NCBI GenBank assembly: GCA_045651165.1
Contig: JAZRRX010000044.1
Location: forward strand, 1 to 49,912
Length of the DNA: 49,912 bases
From: RGIG4608 sp045651165
GTDB lineage: Bacteria; Bacillota; Clostridia; Oscillospirales; CAG-272
Direction: 5' to 3'
Made by a program: the position numbers and the translations under genes. How positions within the stretch are numbered: the first letter of the stretch is position 1; every line of letters starts with the position of its first letter. The notes under the pieces were generated by a model. It did not search any database and had not been told where the DNA came from. It was given only the letters and a program-made list of their open reading frames with translations. This document shows, piece after piece, positions 7,996 to 16,617 of this stretch.

Positions 7996-9406
7996 ACTTG
8001 GACTTGGTCGTCTTACAGCTGATAAGGTTGCTGAAATCTGTGGTGGAACTATATACAATGTAGGATGTGAACATAAGGTTCTTTTTGAAACAGTTTGTAC
8101 TGACTCACGTGAGGCTGATAACACATCTATGTTCGTTGCTATTCGCGGTGAAAGAGTTGATGGACATTCATATATTTCTAACGTAGTTAAGGCAGGATGC
8201 CGTTGTGTTATCGCAGAAAGAGTACCCCTTGATGTTAAGGGTATTGCGGTAATTATCGTTCAGGATTCTGTTCGTGCTATTCGTGATATTGCCCAGTATA
8301 TTAAGGCACAGGTTGATATCAAAACTGTTGCAGTTACAGGATCTGTTGGTAAGACAACAACAAAGGAATTCCTTTCTGCAGTTCTTGATAGAAAGTTCAA
8401 CCTTTATAAGACAGAAGGTAATTTCAACTCAACTATCGGTATGCCCATGAGTATGCTTGAACTCAGCCAAAGAAATGATGCAGCTGTGTTCGAGATGGGT
8501 ATGAGTGGTCTTGGTGAAATTGAATATATGAGTGAAGCAGCACAGCCCGACGTTGCAGTTATTACAAATATCGGTTCTTCACATCTTGAGGCACTTGGAT
8601 CAAGAGAAAACATCTGCCGTGCAAAAATGGAAATAACCGCAGGTCTTAAAGATGGTGGTACACTCTTCTTAAATGGTGATGAACCCTTGCTTCAGGGACA
8701 CGAAAGCGATAGATACAACGTTCGTTACTTCGGTATGAAGAACGAAGAATGTGATTATTTCGCAAATAATATAAGAAACACAGAAACAGGTCTTATATTT
8801 GATATGAGAACACCTACTTCTGAATATAAAGACATTGAAATCAACCTTGCAGGTTCACACAATGTTTATAATGCTATGGTAGCTTTCTCAGTTGGTCTTA
8901 AAATGGATATGGCTGAAGAAGCAATTCGCGAAGGACTTCTTTCTTATCGTGCGGCTAAGATGCGTCAGAATATTTATAATGTTGGTGGAATTACAGTTAT
9001 TGAGGACTGCTACAATGCAAGCCCTGAATCAATGAATGCAGCTATCAATGTTCTTGGTGACACTGCAAAAGCTAAGGGAGGCAGAATGATTGCGCTTCTT
9101 GGTGATATGAGAGAGCTTGGAACAACTACAGCAACTCTTCACAGAGGTGTTGGTTCATATCTTGCAGAAAAGAAAGCAGATTTCCTTTTCACATACGGTG
9201 AACTTTCATCTAAAAATCTTGCTGACGGCGCACTTAACAACGGTATGAACGAAAAGCAGATATTCAGAAGCCCCGTAACTGATGCAGAAGAGGTTGGCAA
9301 AAAACTTCTTTCAGTACTTAAAGAGGGTGACGTTCTTCTTGTAAAAGCAAGCCGTGGTCTTGCGGCAGAGAACGTACTCAACTACGTTAAAGCTCAGCTT
9401 GCATAA
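7985..9406 (+). CDS. murF: UDP-MurNAc-tripeptide:D-Ala-D-Ala ligase MurF
   Basis: 473-residue Mur ligase that completes the UDP-MurNAc pentapeptide. Visible motifs are the N-terminal CTDSREAD block, ATP loop TGSVGKTTTKE, EMGMSGLGEIEYM, TNIGSSHLE, DCYNASPESM and LGDMRELG. GAAAGGAAG lies inside the 3' end of murE, 9 nt before the ATG at 7985. Codon use is more regular than in murE (many CTT and GGT codons). Confidence 0.95.
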   Translation: MKIKLGLGRLTADKVAEICGGTIYNVGCEHKVLFETVCTDSREADNTSMFVAIRGERVDGHSYISNVVKAGCRCVIAERVPLDVKGIAVIIVQDSVRAIRDIAQYIKAQVDIKTVAVTGSVGKTTTKEFLSAVLDRKFNLYKTEGNFNSTIGMPMSMLELSQRNDAAVFEMGMSGLGEIEYMSEAAQPDVAVITNIGSSHLEALGSRENICRAKMEITAGLKDGGTLFLNGDEPLLQGHESDRYNVRYFGMKNEECDYFANNIRNTETGLIFDMRTPTSEYKDIEINLAGSHNVYNAMVAFSVGLKMDMAEEAIREGLLSYRAAKMRQNIYNVGGITVIEDCYNASPESMNAAINVLGDTAKAKGGRMIALLGDMRELGTTTATLHRGVGSYLAEKKADFLFTYGELSSKNLADGALNNGMNEKQIFRSPVTDAEEVGKKLLSVLKEGDVLLVKASRGLAAENVLNYVKAQLA

Positions 9407-9426
9407 TTAAATATGAGGTTATAAAA

Positions 9427-10413
9427 ATGATTATTGAGTTTGTTTTGGTCGCTCTTGCGATATTTCTTTTGACAGTTATTCTTGAAAAGCTCATAATCCC
9501 GATACTTCAAAGCCATAAAGTGGGACAGAGAATCCTTGAAATTGGTCCTCGTTGGCACAAGAATAAAGCAGGTACTCCCACTATGGGCGGCATCTGCTTT
9601 ATTATGGCAATATTGGTGGTTATGGCAGTTATGTCTATAATAATTGCAGTTAATGGGGAAGCTAATGAGCTTATTCCATTGGCGCTTGCATTGGGACTTG
9701 CTACCTTGAATGGTATGATAGGTTTCTTTGACGATTACACAAAGCTTGTTAAAAAGCAGAATGAGGGATTTACTGCAAAGCAGAAAATTCTTCTTCAATC
9801 CCTTGCAGCTATAATTTATCTTGTAGTAATGGGTCTTACTGACAATATAAACACAGCTCTTCATATTCCTTTTACAAGTGTATATCTTGAGCTTGGGGCT
9901 TTATATTATGTATTTGCATTTGTTCTTATCATTGGTTTTGTGAATAGCGTAAATCTTACAGATGGTATTGACGGACTTGCAAGTTCAGTTACATTAGTAG
10001 TTGGCATTTTCTTTAGTGTTATGGCGTTCACATTTAATATGAGAATGCTTGGACTTTTGGGTGCAGCTCTTATAGGAGCTACTGCAGGATTTTTGATTTA
10101 TAATTTCTATCCTGCAAGAGTATTTATGGGTGATACGGGTTCACTTTTCTTAGGTGGTCTTGTTGTGGGCGCAACATTTGTACTTGATGAGCCAATGATT
10201 ATTTTCCTTGTTGGAATTATATATCTTATTGAGGCGGCATCAGATATCATTCAGGTGGGCGTGTTCAAACTTTCCGGAAGAAAGATAAGAGTATTTAAGA
10301 TGGCTCCCATACATCATCATTTTGAAAAATGTGGTTGGAGTGAGATTAAAATTGTTATTATTTTCTCACTTGTAACATTTATATCTTGTGCGTTAGCATA
10401 TTTCGCAATTTAA
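9427..10413 (+). CDS. mraY: Phospho-MurNAc-pentapeptide transferase MraY
   Basis: 328-residue, about ten-helix membrane enzyme that transfers phospho-MurNAc-pentapeptide to undecaprenyl phosphate, forming lipid I. Hallmarks: GTPTMGG, the Asp pair in GFFDDYTKL, NLTDGIDGLA, GDTGSLFLGG and the C-terminal HHHFEKCGWSE. GAGGT precedes the ATG; 20 nt separate it from murF. murD, which commonly follows mraY, is missing; ftsW comes next. Confidence 0.97.
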   Translation: MIIEFVLVALAIFLLTVILEKLIIPILQSHKVGQRILEIGPRWHKNKAGTPTMGGICFIMAILVVMAVMSIIIAVNGEANELIPLALALGLATLNGMIGFFDDYTKLVKKQNEGFTAKQKILLQSLAAIIYLVVMGLTDNINTALHIPFTSVYLELGALYYVFAFVLIIGFVNSVNLTDGIDGLASSVTLVVGIFFSVMAFTFNMRMLGLLGAALIGATAGFLIYNFYPARVFMGDTGSLFLGGLVVGATFVLDEPMIIFLVGIIYLIEAASDIIQVGVFKLSGRKIRVFKMAPIHHHFEKCGWSEIKIVIIFSLVTFISCALAYFAI

Positions 10414-10431
10414 TTTTTGGGAGGTAAGGGT

Positions 10432-11745
10432 ATGAAAAATGAGAAAAAAACAAGCAGCCCTATGACTTCCAATAAAAAGAATATAAAAAAGAGAATAAAC
10501 GATTATATGGAACGGGTGCGTGAGAAGAATTATGCTCTGGATGAGAATTTTCATAAACACATCACGCCCGACCATATTTCCTCAAACGAGGGGGATAGAG
10601 AAAGGGTTATATATAGAAATGGCGTGGACACACGCTTTCTTGTGTATGTAATCCTTTTGCTTTGTTTTGGGGCAGTTATGTCATATAGTGCTACATACGT
10701 CTATGCCGAGCAAAGATTTGGAGATAGCACATATTTTATAACCCGTTACTTGATTTTTGCATTGGCAGCAAGTGCAGTTACTGTTCCGTTTGTAATCTAT
10801 TCACGTCCGTGGTTTTGGAAGTGTTTTGGAACTGTTACTTATGTTGGCTCGGCATTTCTTCTTTTACTTGTCTTGCTTCCTATTCCGGGGGTTAGTGGTG
10901 AGTTTAATGGCGCGCAGAGATGGATAGATTTGGGATTTATCACTATTCAGCCATCGGAAATTGCTAAAACAGGCGTTGTAATGATGCTTGCGTTTTATAT
11001 GTCCAAATATGATAAAAAGCTTATAAATGACAAAAATCTGAAAAGTGAATTAAAATACGGAGTTTTTTATCCTGTATTTATTTTTGGCGCAATTTGCTTA
11101 CTCGTTATGCTTGAAAAACACATTTCGGGTGTAATGATTATCGGTATGATTGGTATTGCCGTTATGTATATGGGGGGTACTCGTACCAAGTGGATATTCC
11201 TAATAATTGGTGCAGTTGCCGTTGCGGGATGTTTATTGATACTTGTATCCGATTATGCCCAAGAGAGAGTTAATACATGGATTAATATTGATGAGGTTGA
11301 CCCATTAGGTTCTGCTTGGCAGACACTTCAGGGCTTGTATGCTATAGGTTCAGGAGGACTTTTTGGAACAGGACTTGGTAACAGTCGCCAAAAATACGGA
11401 TACATATCAGAGCCGCAAAACGACTTTATTTTCACAATTATTTGCGAAGAACTTGGCTTCTTTGGTGCAGTATTGCTTATAGGTTTGTTTGTTCTCGTGA
11501 TTATTAGAGGATTTAAAATTGCTGCGAGAAGTCCTAGCAAATACACCTCTTTGCTTGTGTTTGGATTGACTTTCAAACTTGCACTTCAAGTTGCATTAAA
11601 TATAGCGGTTGTAACCAATTCTATGCCGAATACGGGTATTTCACTTCCGTTCTTTAGCTCGGGTGGTACATCATTGGCATTACAAATTTTTGAAATGGGA
11701 ATAATTCTTTCAGTTTCGAGATTTAGTACAGTTAAGAAAAAATAA
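10432..11745 (+). CDS. ftsW: FtsW/SpoVE-type SEDS glycosyltransferase
   Basis: 437-residue SEDS-family membrane protein, the peptidoglycan polymerase partner of the class B PBP. After a ~65-residue hydrophilic basic N-terminal tail, about ten transmembrane helices follow with the family signatures FNGAQRWIDLG, QPSEIAKTG, ISGVMI, NDFIFTIICEELGF and NTGISLPFFSSGGTS. Start set at ATG 10432 after GGGAGGTAAGG; the in-frame TTG at 10417 would sit on the ribosome site. The N-terminal tail is longer than usual. It could be SpoVE in function, but the dcw position favours FtsW. Confidence 0.92.
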   Translation: MKNEKKTSSPMTSNKKNIKKRINDYMERVREKNYALDENFHKHITPDHISSNEGDRERVIYRNGVDTRFLVYVILLLCFGAVMSYSATYVYAEQRFGDSTYFITRYLIFALAASAVTVPFVIYSRPWFWKCFGTVTYVGSAFLLLLVLLPIPGVSGEFNGAQRWIDLGFITIQPSEIAKTGVVMMLAFYMSKYDKKLINDKNLKSELKYGVFYPVFIFGAICLLVMLEKHISGVMIIGMIGIAVMYMGGTRTKWIFLIIGAVAVAGCLLILVSDYAQERVNTWINIDEVDPLGSAWQTLQGLYAIGSGGLFGTGLGNSRQKYGYISEPQNDFIFTIICEELGFFGAVLLIGLFVLVIIRGFKIAARSPSKYTSLLVFGLTFKLALQVALNIAVVTNSMPNTGISLPFFSSGGTSLALQIFEMGIILSVSRFSTVKKK

Positions 11746-11760
11746 AAAGGAAATAATACT

Positions 11761-12870
11761 ATGAGAGTTTTAATGACAGGCGGCGGAACGGCGGGACATA
11801 TTAATCCTGCACTTGCCATAGCTAATACAATAAAAATGAATATTCCTGATGCCGAGATTGAATTCGTTGGTACTGAGCGCGGTCTTGAAAATACGCTCGT
11901 TACTAAAGAGGGATATAAGCTTCATCATGTAAACATCATGGGAATCAGCCGTTCACTTTCCCTCAAAAATATAAAGGCAGTTATGCTTACTTTTACATCA
12001 CAAATTGAGGCAAAGAAAATCATTAAAAATTTCAAGCCCGATATTGTTATAGGTACTGGTGGATACGTTTGTTGGCCTGCGCTTAAAATGGCTGCGAAAA
12101 TGGGTATTCCTACTATTGCACACGAGTCAAATGCTCGTCCAGGTCTTGCAATTAAGCAGTTGCAGGGAAGTCTTGATAGAATTTTGGTTAACTTCAAGGA
12201 TACTGAAAAATATATTAAGAACAAAAATAATGTAATGCACGTTGGTAATCCTTTGCGTGGTGGTTTTGGTGGACTTGATTATGCAGAAGCAAGAAAGATG
12301 CTTGGCATTAAAGACGATGAAACTTATGTTCTTGCATTCGGTGGTAGCCTTGGTGCTCAAAGAATGAACGAAATTGTTTTTGAATATATGAAAAATCATG
12401 CAAGAAATGATAACAAGGTTATTTGTCATCTTGCAACAGGAAGAATATATTACAAAGAATTTTCAAAAATGTATAAGGATGCAGGTCTTGAAGATTGCTC
12501 AAATCTTTCAATGATGGAATACATCCACGATATGCACGTGAGAATGAGCGCGGCAGATATTATTATTTGTCGAGCAGGTGCTATGACCATATCCGAACTT
12601 GCTATGATGAAAAAGGCATCTCTTATAATTCCTTCACCTAACGTTGTTGATAATCATCAGTATAAGAATGCAAAGGTTCTTGCTGATGCTAATGCTACAA
12701 TTTTGATTGAAGAGAAAAATCTTGATGATAATACGTTTGTAAATGCTGTAAATTCTCTTGTGGCGGATAAAGGCAAAAGAGAATTACTTAGCAAGAATAT
12801 AGTTCAATTTGCTAACACTGATGCTAATAAATTGATTTACGATGAGATAATTAAACTAACAAAAAAATAA
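11761..12870 (+). CDS. murG: Lipid II synthase MurG
   Basis: 369-residue GT28 glycosyltransferase that adds GlcNAc from UDP-GlcNAc to lipid I at the inner membrane face. N-terminal TGGGTAGHINPALAIA, GTGGYVCWP, HESNARPG; C-terminal donor site GGSLGAQRMNE and CRAGAMTISELA. AAAAAGG lies upstream of the ATG. Only 1 nt separates its stop from ftsQ. Confidence 0.97.
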   Translation: MRVLMTGGGTAGHINPALAIANTIKMNIPDAEIEFVGTERGLENTLVTKEGYKLHHVNIMGISRSLSLKNIKAVMLTFTSQIEAKKIIKNFKPDIVIGTGGYVCWPALKMAAKMGIPTIAHESNARPGLAIKQLQGSLDRILVNFKDTEKYIKNKNNVMHVGNPLRGGFGGLDYAEARKMLGIKDDETYVLAFGGSLGAQRMNEIVFEYMKNHARNDNKVICHLATGRIYYKEFSKMYKDAGLEDCSNLSMMEYIHDMHVRMSAADIIICRAGAMTISELAMMKKASLIIPSPNVVDNHQYKNAKVLADANATILIEEKNLDDNTFVNAVNSLVADKGKRELLSKNIVQFANTDANKLIYDEIIKLTKK

Positions 12871-12871
12871 T

Positions 12872-13690
12872 ATGGATAAAAAATTAAACAAAAACACGGA
12901 AGTAAAAGGCGAGCATAAGAGAGCAAGCAAGGTAATATTTATTTTGGGTATTATTATTGTCGTATGTGTAGTGTTTGCGTTGATATCTTCGTTAGTTCTG
13001 TTGCTTTTTTCTGTTGATGAAATTGATGTAGTTGGTGATAGCCGATATAACTATTCGGACATTATCGATGCCTCTGGAATAACTAAGGGACAAAGATTAT
13101 ATTACTTGAACGAAAATAAGGCAGAAAATGCTATTTTAAATGCTTTGCCATATCTTAAAAACGTTAAGATTAAATCACATTTCCCGAATAGAGTAAAAAT
13201 TGAAATTGAGGAATATAAAGAGATTTATATTCTTCCTCATACAAACGGATTTTGCTATGTAAACCATAACTTTGAAATTCTTGAAATAGTTATCTCAGTG
13301 CCTGATTATGAGAGATTTTCGGGAGTATTTATCAAACTTGAAAAACCTGCTGAGGGAGAGATAGGTTCGCTTTATCAAACCGAGGACACGAAAAGAGCAG
13401 GTGAATTAATAGAATTCATAAAGAAATATGGGTTTTATCAAGACTTGAATATAGTGGACGTTGAGGATAAATATAACAACTCTTTTGTGGTTGCTAAAAA
13501 GTATAAATTCGTTCTTGGAGCTATGACTGACATATCAGAAAAAATGGATTATTCTTTTAAGGTGTGTATTGAAGATAGCTTTGAAAGAGAAAAAAATGCA
13601 ATTATTGATGCTACGGACAAGAAAAAAGTAATTTTGCGCTATGTAAATGACGAAAATATACGACAAGAATTTGATTTTTGTCAAAAATAA
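12872..13690 (+). CDS. ftsQ: FtsQ/DivIB cell-division protein
   Basis: 272 residues: short basic cytoplasmic segment, one transmembrane helix (~20-47, VIFILGIIIVVCVVFALISS), then a POTRA domain (VDEIDVVGDSRYNYSDII with ASGITKGQRLYYL, FPNRVKIEIEEYKE) and a beta domain. Member of the divisome FtsQLB complex. The start is 1 nt after the murG stop with no ribosome site visible, so translation is probably coupled. Confidence 0.88.
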   Translation: MDKKLNKNTEVKGEHKRASKVIFILGIIIVVCVVFALISSLVLLLFSVDEIDVVGDSRYNYSDIIDASGITKGQRLYYLNENKAENAILNALPYLKNVKIKSHFPNRVKIEIEEYKEIYILPHTNGFCYVNHNFEILEIVISVPDYERFSGVFIKLEKPAEGEIGSLYQTEDTKRAGELIEFIKKYGFYQDLNIVDVEDKYNNSFVVAKKYKFVLGAMTDISEKMDYSFKVCIEDSFEREKNAIIDATDKKKVILRYVNDENIRQEFDFCQK

Positions 13691-13813
13691 CAAAAAAAAT
13701 TAAAATTTTTAACAAAAAAACAAAAAAACTCTTGCAAATATTGCAAAAATATATTATTATATATAGTAAGGACGAACTTCTATATATTTTTGTGAAATTT
13801 GGAGGATATTATA
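13691..13813 (+). promoter_or_regulatory. Likely separate ftsZ promoter region
   Basis: A 123-nt AT-rich gap inside an otherwise tight cluster. It contains two TTGCAA hexamers (13732-13737 and 13741-13746) and overlapping TATTAT/TATATA/TATAGT candidates (13752-13767), none with an exact 17-bp spacing, followed by GGAGG (13801-13805). An additional promoter for ftsZ is plausible; the exact hexamers are uncertain. Confidence 0.45.
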
Positions 13814-14893
13814 ATGATTTTCGAACATGACGATAGCATGAGCTCAGGCGTAAATATTAAGGTTATTGGTGTCGGCGGTGGCGGTAACAACGCAGTTAAC
13901 CGTATGATCAACACAAACATTAAAGGCGTAGAATTTGTTGCTATTAATACTGACAGACAGGCACTTAAGAGAAGTGATGCTTCAGTTCAACTCGTTATCG
14001 GTGAAAAGGTAACAAAGGGCTTCGGTGCTGGCGCAAACCCCGTAATCGGTACTCGTTCAGCTGAAGAATCAATTGAAGAAATCAAAGCAATTCTTGCAGG
14101 TGCAGATATGTGTTTCGTTACCGCTGGTATGGGCGGTGGCACAGGTACAGGTGCAGCTCCCGTTGTAGCTCGTATCGCAAGAGAGCTTGATATTCTTACA
14201 GTAGGTATCGTTACAAAGCCTTTCGCTTTTGAAGGTACAAAGAGAATGAATCAGGCAGAAGATGGTATTGCAGCTCTTGCATCCTATGTTGATGCTCTTG
14301 TTGTTATTCCTAACGAAAGACTTAAACAGGTTTCTGATACAAGAATCACACTTGCTAATGCTTTCGAAGCAGCTGACGATGTTCTTCGTCGTGGTGTACA
14401 GAGCATTTCTGAACTTATTTCAGTTCCCGCATTCATCAACCTTGACTTTGCTGACGTAACAGCTATCATGAAGAACGCAGGTTACGCTCACATGGGTGTT
14501 GGTAGTGCAACTGGTAAGGATAAAGCAGAACTTGCAGCTAAGGCAGCTATCTCCAGTCCCCTTCTTGAAACAACAATTAAGGGTGCTACAGGCGTTATCA
14601 TTAGCATTACAGCATCTCCTGACATCGGACTTCAGGATGTTGATGTTGCTGCAGCTATGATTTCTGCAGAAGCAACTCCTGATGCAAACGTTATCTGGGG
14701 TGTTGCATTCGATCCCGATCTTGAGGACGAAATGAAGATTACTATCGTTGCAACTGGCTTTGAAAAGAAATTCGATGAACAGGTAGCTGTTGCAAACAAG
14801 GCAGAGCCCGTTAAGGAATCTAAGAAAGAAGAACCTGCAGAAAAGAGCGATGACCTCGATTTTGACGATCTCTTCTCAGTATTTAGAAAATAA
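13814..14893 (+). CDS. ftsZ: Cell-division GTPase FtsZ
   Basis: 359-residue tubulin homologue that polymerises into the Z ring. IKVIGVGGGGNNAVNRMI, AINTDRQAL, tubulin signature GGGTGTGAAPV, NLDFADV, and the C-terminal domain ITASPDIGLQDV. A short acidic linker (residues ~330-348) leads to a C-terminal peptide DLDFDDLFSVFRK, which only loosely resembles the usual IPxFLR-type anchor. ATG 13814 follows GGAGG by 8 nt. No ftsA is present beside it. Confidence 0.97.
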   Translation: MIFEHDDSMSSGVNIKVIGVGGGGNNAVNRMINTNIKGVEFVAINTDRQALKRSDASVQLVIGEKVTKGFGAGANPVIGTRSAEESIEEIKAILAGADMCFVTAGMGGGTGTGAAPVVARIARELDILTVGIVTKPFAFEGTKRMNQAEDGIAALASYVDALVVIPNERLKQVSDTRITLANAFEAADDVLRRGVQSISELISVPAFINLDFADVTAIMKNAGYAHMGVGSATGKDKAELAAKAAISSPLLETTIKGATGVIISITASPDIGLQDVDVAAAMISAEATPDANVIWGVAFDPDLEDEMKITIVATGFEKKFDEQVAVANKAEPVKESKKEEPAEKSDDLDFDDLFSVFRK

Positions 14894-14904
14894 TTAATTA
14901 CATA

Positions 14905-14935
14905 AAAATCGCTCACTTAGGTGAGCGATTTTTTT
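14905..14935 (+). terminator. Terminator of ftsZ
   Basis: ATCGCTCAC, loop TTAG, GTGAGCGAT then seven T. Strong stem 12 nt after the ftsZ stop; it ends the dcw cluster. Confidence 0.9.
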
Positions 14936-14975
14936 ATTGTTGCATATAATGAAAATAGTGTAAAGGAGATATATT

Positions 14976-15569
14976 ATGGAAAACAATCATATCAATAATC
15001 ATATATGTAACAACAATTATAAAAGAATGGAAAGAAATTATGGCGGACGCCTTGAAAGAGAGATGACTACTCGTAGAGAAGATGACTTTGATTGCGCAGG
15101 TAATAATCTTCATCATCATCTTGAATATTATCAAAGCAACGACAACTCATACTGTGAAAGATGTGATTTCAAATCAAAAAACGAGCACGGTGGGGATGTA
15201 TACACCTTAAATGTTGTAAAAAGTGCTAATAAAAATCATAATTTTAGAGAGAGCGTATGGACGGGTAGATATCTACAGATGACTTTAATGTCAATTTCTT
15301 GCTCAAGAGATATAGGAATTGAAATACACGAGGATACCGACCAATATATAAGAATTGAACATGGATACGCTCTTTTGTTGACAGGCTGCGATGAAAATCA
15401 TCTTAATAATAGACAAAAGTTGTGTGTGGGGGATGCAGTATTTATTCCTGCAGGAACTTGGCACAATATAGTAAATATCGGAAGATGCGATTTGAAAATT
15501 TCATCCGTATATGCGCCACCCCATCATCCAAGATGCACAGTGCAGAAATATCGTAAGGAAAATTATTAA
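14976..15569 (+). CDS. Cupin-domain protein
   Basis: 197 residues. Residues ~1-70 are Asn/Arg/Tyr/His-rich and low in complexity. The C-terminal ~115 residues form a single cupin barrel: SVWTGRYLQMTLMSI, then IGIEIHEDTDQYIRIEHG (metal-binding His/Glu motif 1) and DAVFIPAGTWHNIVNIG (motif 2 His). It resembles stand-alone cupins of clostridia often annotated as sugar-isomerase-like. Substrate unknown. AAAGGAG precedes the ATG and the gene has its own terminator. The unusual Asn-rich tail could be a coat or partner-binding segment, which is speculation. Confidence 0.8.
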   Translation: MENNHINNHICNNNYKRMERNYGGRLEREMTTRREDDFDCAGNNLHHHLEYYQSNDNSYCERCDFKSKNEHGGDVYTLNVVKSANKNHNFRESVWTGRYLQMTLMSISCSRDIGIEIHEDTDQYIRIEHGYALLLTGCDENHLNNRQKLCVGDAVFIPAGTWHNIVNIGRCDLKISSVYAPPHHPRCTVQKYRKENY

Positions 15570-15575
15570 TAAACA

Positions 15576-15601
15576 AACGGCGTTCCAGATGGAACGCCGT
15601 T
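15576..15601. terminator. Bidirectional terminator
   Basis: AACGGCGTTCC, loop AGAT, GGAACGCCGTT between two convergent genes, with T/A tracts on both sides. Confidence 0.85.
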
Positions 15602-15605
15602 AATT

Positions 15606-16472
15606 TTAAAATATAGGTAAAATATCAATAATTAATCCCGATATTATAGAAACAATAAGGAGTATAAGAACTATCATCAAGTTGTTCTTTTGTGGTCTAT
15701 TTGTTCTAAAAAGAACGGCAAGAGCTACACCTGAGTTTGCCAAAAGTCCGGATAGCATTACTCCTGAAGATAGTATTCCGTCAACGTAAAGCTCGGTTAT
15801 GATGACACTTGAAGCACAGTTGGGAATAAGTCCTACCAAGGCAGAAAGAATATTTGCTAAAACAGGTTTATTAAGAATCAAATGCGCGATATTTTCCTCA
15901 CCAACACCATGTATTAAAGCATTAAGAGTAATTGTTAGAGCAAATATAAATGCTCCAATTTTAAGTGTGTGTATCAAGGCGGGCTTTACCACGCCACTAT
16001 GACAGTGGCAATCTTCACGCTCGCAAAATTCTTCAATTTTACTTTCCTGATTGATGGACTTGTTTTTATAAAAAGTTTTAATAAGAAGGTCAATTGTAAA
16101 ACCAACCAAAAGAGCAATTATAAATTTGATAATTAAAATTTTAAGGATAAGTTCAAATCTAACTTGATGAGAAAGAAATATAGGTATCATTTCATCACTT
16201 GTGGATAAAAACACGGCAATCATTGTTCCAAGAGAGATAACTCTCGCGCTGTAGAGCCCTGCCGCAGCAGATGAAAATCCACATTGGGGAAGGAGTCCTA
16301 ATGAACCGCCTATAAGTGAGCCGAGCTGCCCTGAACGTTTTAACACTCGTTCTGCTATATTGCTCGAGCGATGCTCAAGATATTCCATTAACAGATAAGT
16401 TAAAAAAAGAAATGGGAGCAGTTTTATTGAATCAATAAAACTGTGTGTTATTATATGTAAAAAATCAGACAT
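15606..16472 (-). CDS. Putative heavy-metal/arsenic efflux permease (ArsP_2-type)
   Basis: 288-residue integral membrane protein with about eight to ten helices in two halves. The halves carry matching Cys motifs, GLLPQCGFSSAAAG and GLIPNCASSVIITE, characteristic of the 10-TM putative heavy-metal exporter family (annotated variously as arsenic efflux or manganese transporter). The central loop is His/Cys-rich (EFCEREDCHCHSG) and may bind metal. Start placed at 16472, where GGAGAAAATA precedes the ATG; the longer reading to 16532 runs through the promoter. Divergent from the PHP gene. The transported ion is not deducible from the sequence. Confidence 0.75.
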   Translation of the reverse strand: MSDFLHIITHSFIDSIKLLPFLFLTYLLMEYLEHRSSNIAERVLKRSGQLGSLIGGSLGLLPQCGFSSAAAGLYSARVISLGTMIAVFLSTSDEMIPIFLSHQVRFELILKILIIKFIIALLVGFTIDLLIKTFYKNKSINQESKIEEFCEREDCHCHSGVVKPALIHTLKIGAFIFALTITLNALIHGVGEENIAHLILNKPVLANILSALVGLIPNCASSVIITELYVDGILSSGVMLSGLLANSGVALAVLFRTNRPQKNNLMIVLILLIVSIISGLIIDILPIF

Positions 16473-16503
16473 TATTTTCTCCGTATTAATATATTGACGA
16501 ATT

Positions 16504-16532
16504 ATTGTAACATAAACGATGTTTTTTGTCAA
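16504..16532 (-). promoter_or_regulatory. Sigma-A promoter of the permease gene
   Basis: On the minus strand TTGACA (16532-16527), 17-bp spacer, TACAAT (16509-16504), 32 nt before the start codon. Confidence 0.75.
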
Positions 16533-16558
16533 TAAGAAAAATTATGGCTTTTAATTTG

Positions 16559-16587
16559 TTGACATTTGATTTAAAATGGTTTATAAT
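16559..16587 (+). promoter_or_regulatory. Sigma-A promoter of the PHP gene
   Basis: TTGACA (16559-16564), 17-bp spacer, TATAAT (16582-16587): full consensus, back to back with the divergent promoter of the permease. Confidence 0.85.
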
Positions 16588-16617
16588 TATTACATAAAAT
16601 ATAATTGTGGAGAAAAA

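Noticed and set aside
16473..16532. Longer N-terminus for the permease
   Set aside because: It would place the start on the -35 element of the gene's own promoter; GGAG precedes the ATG at 16472.
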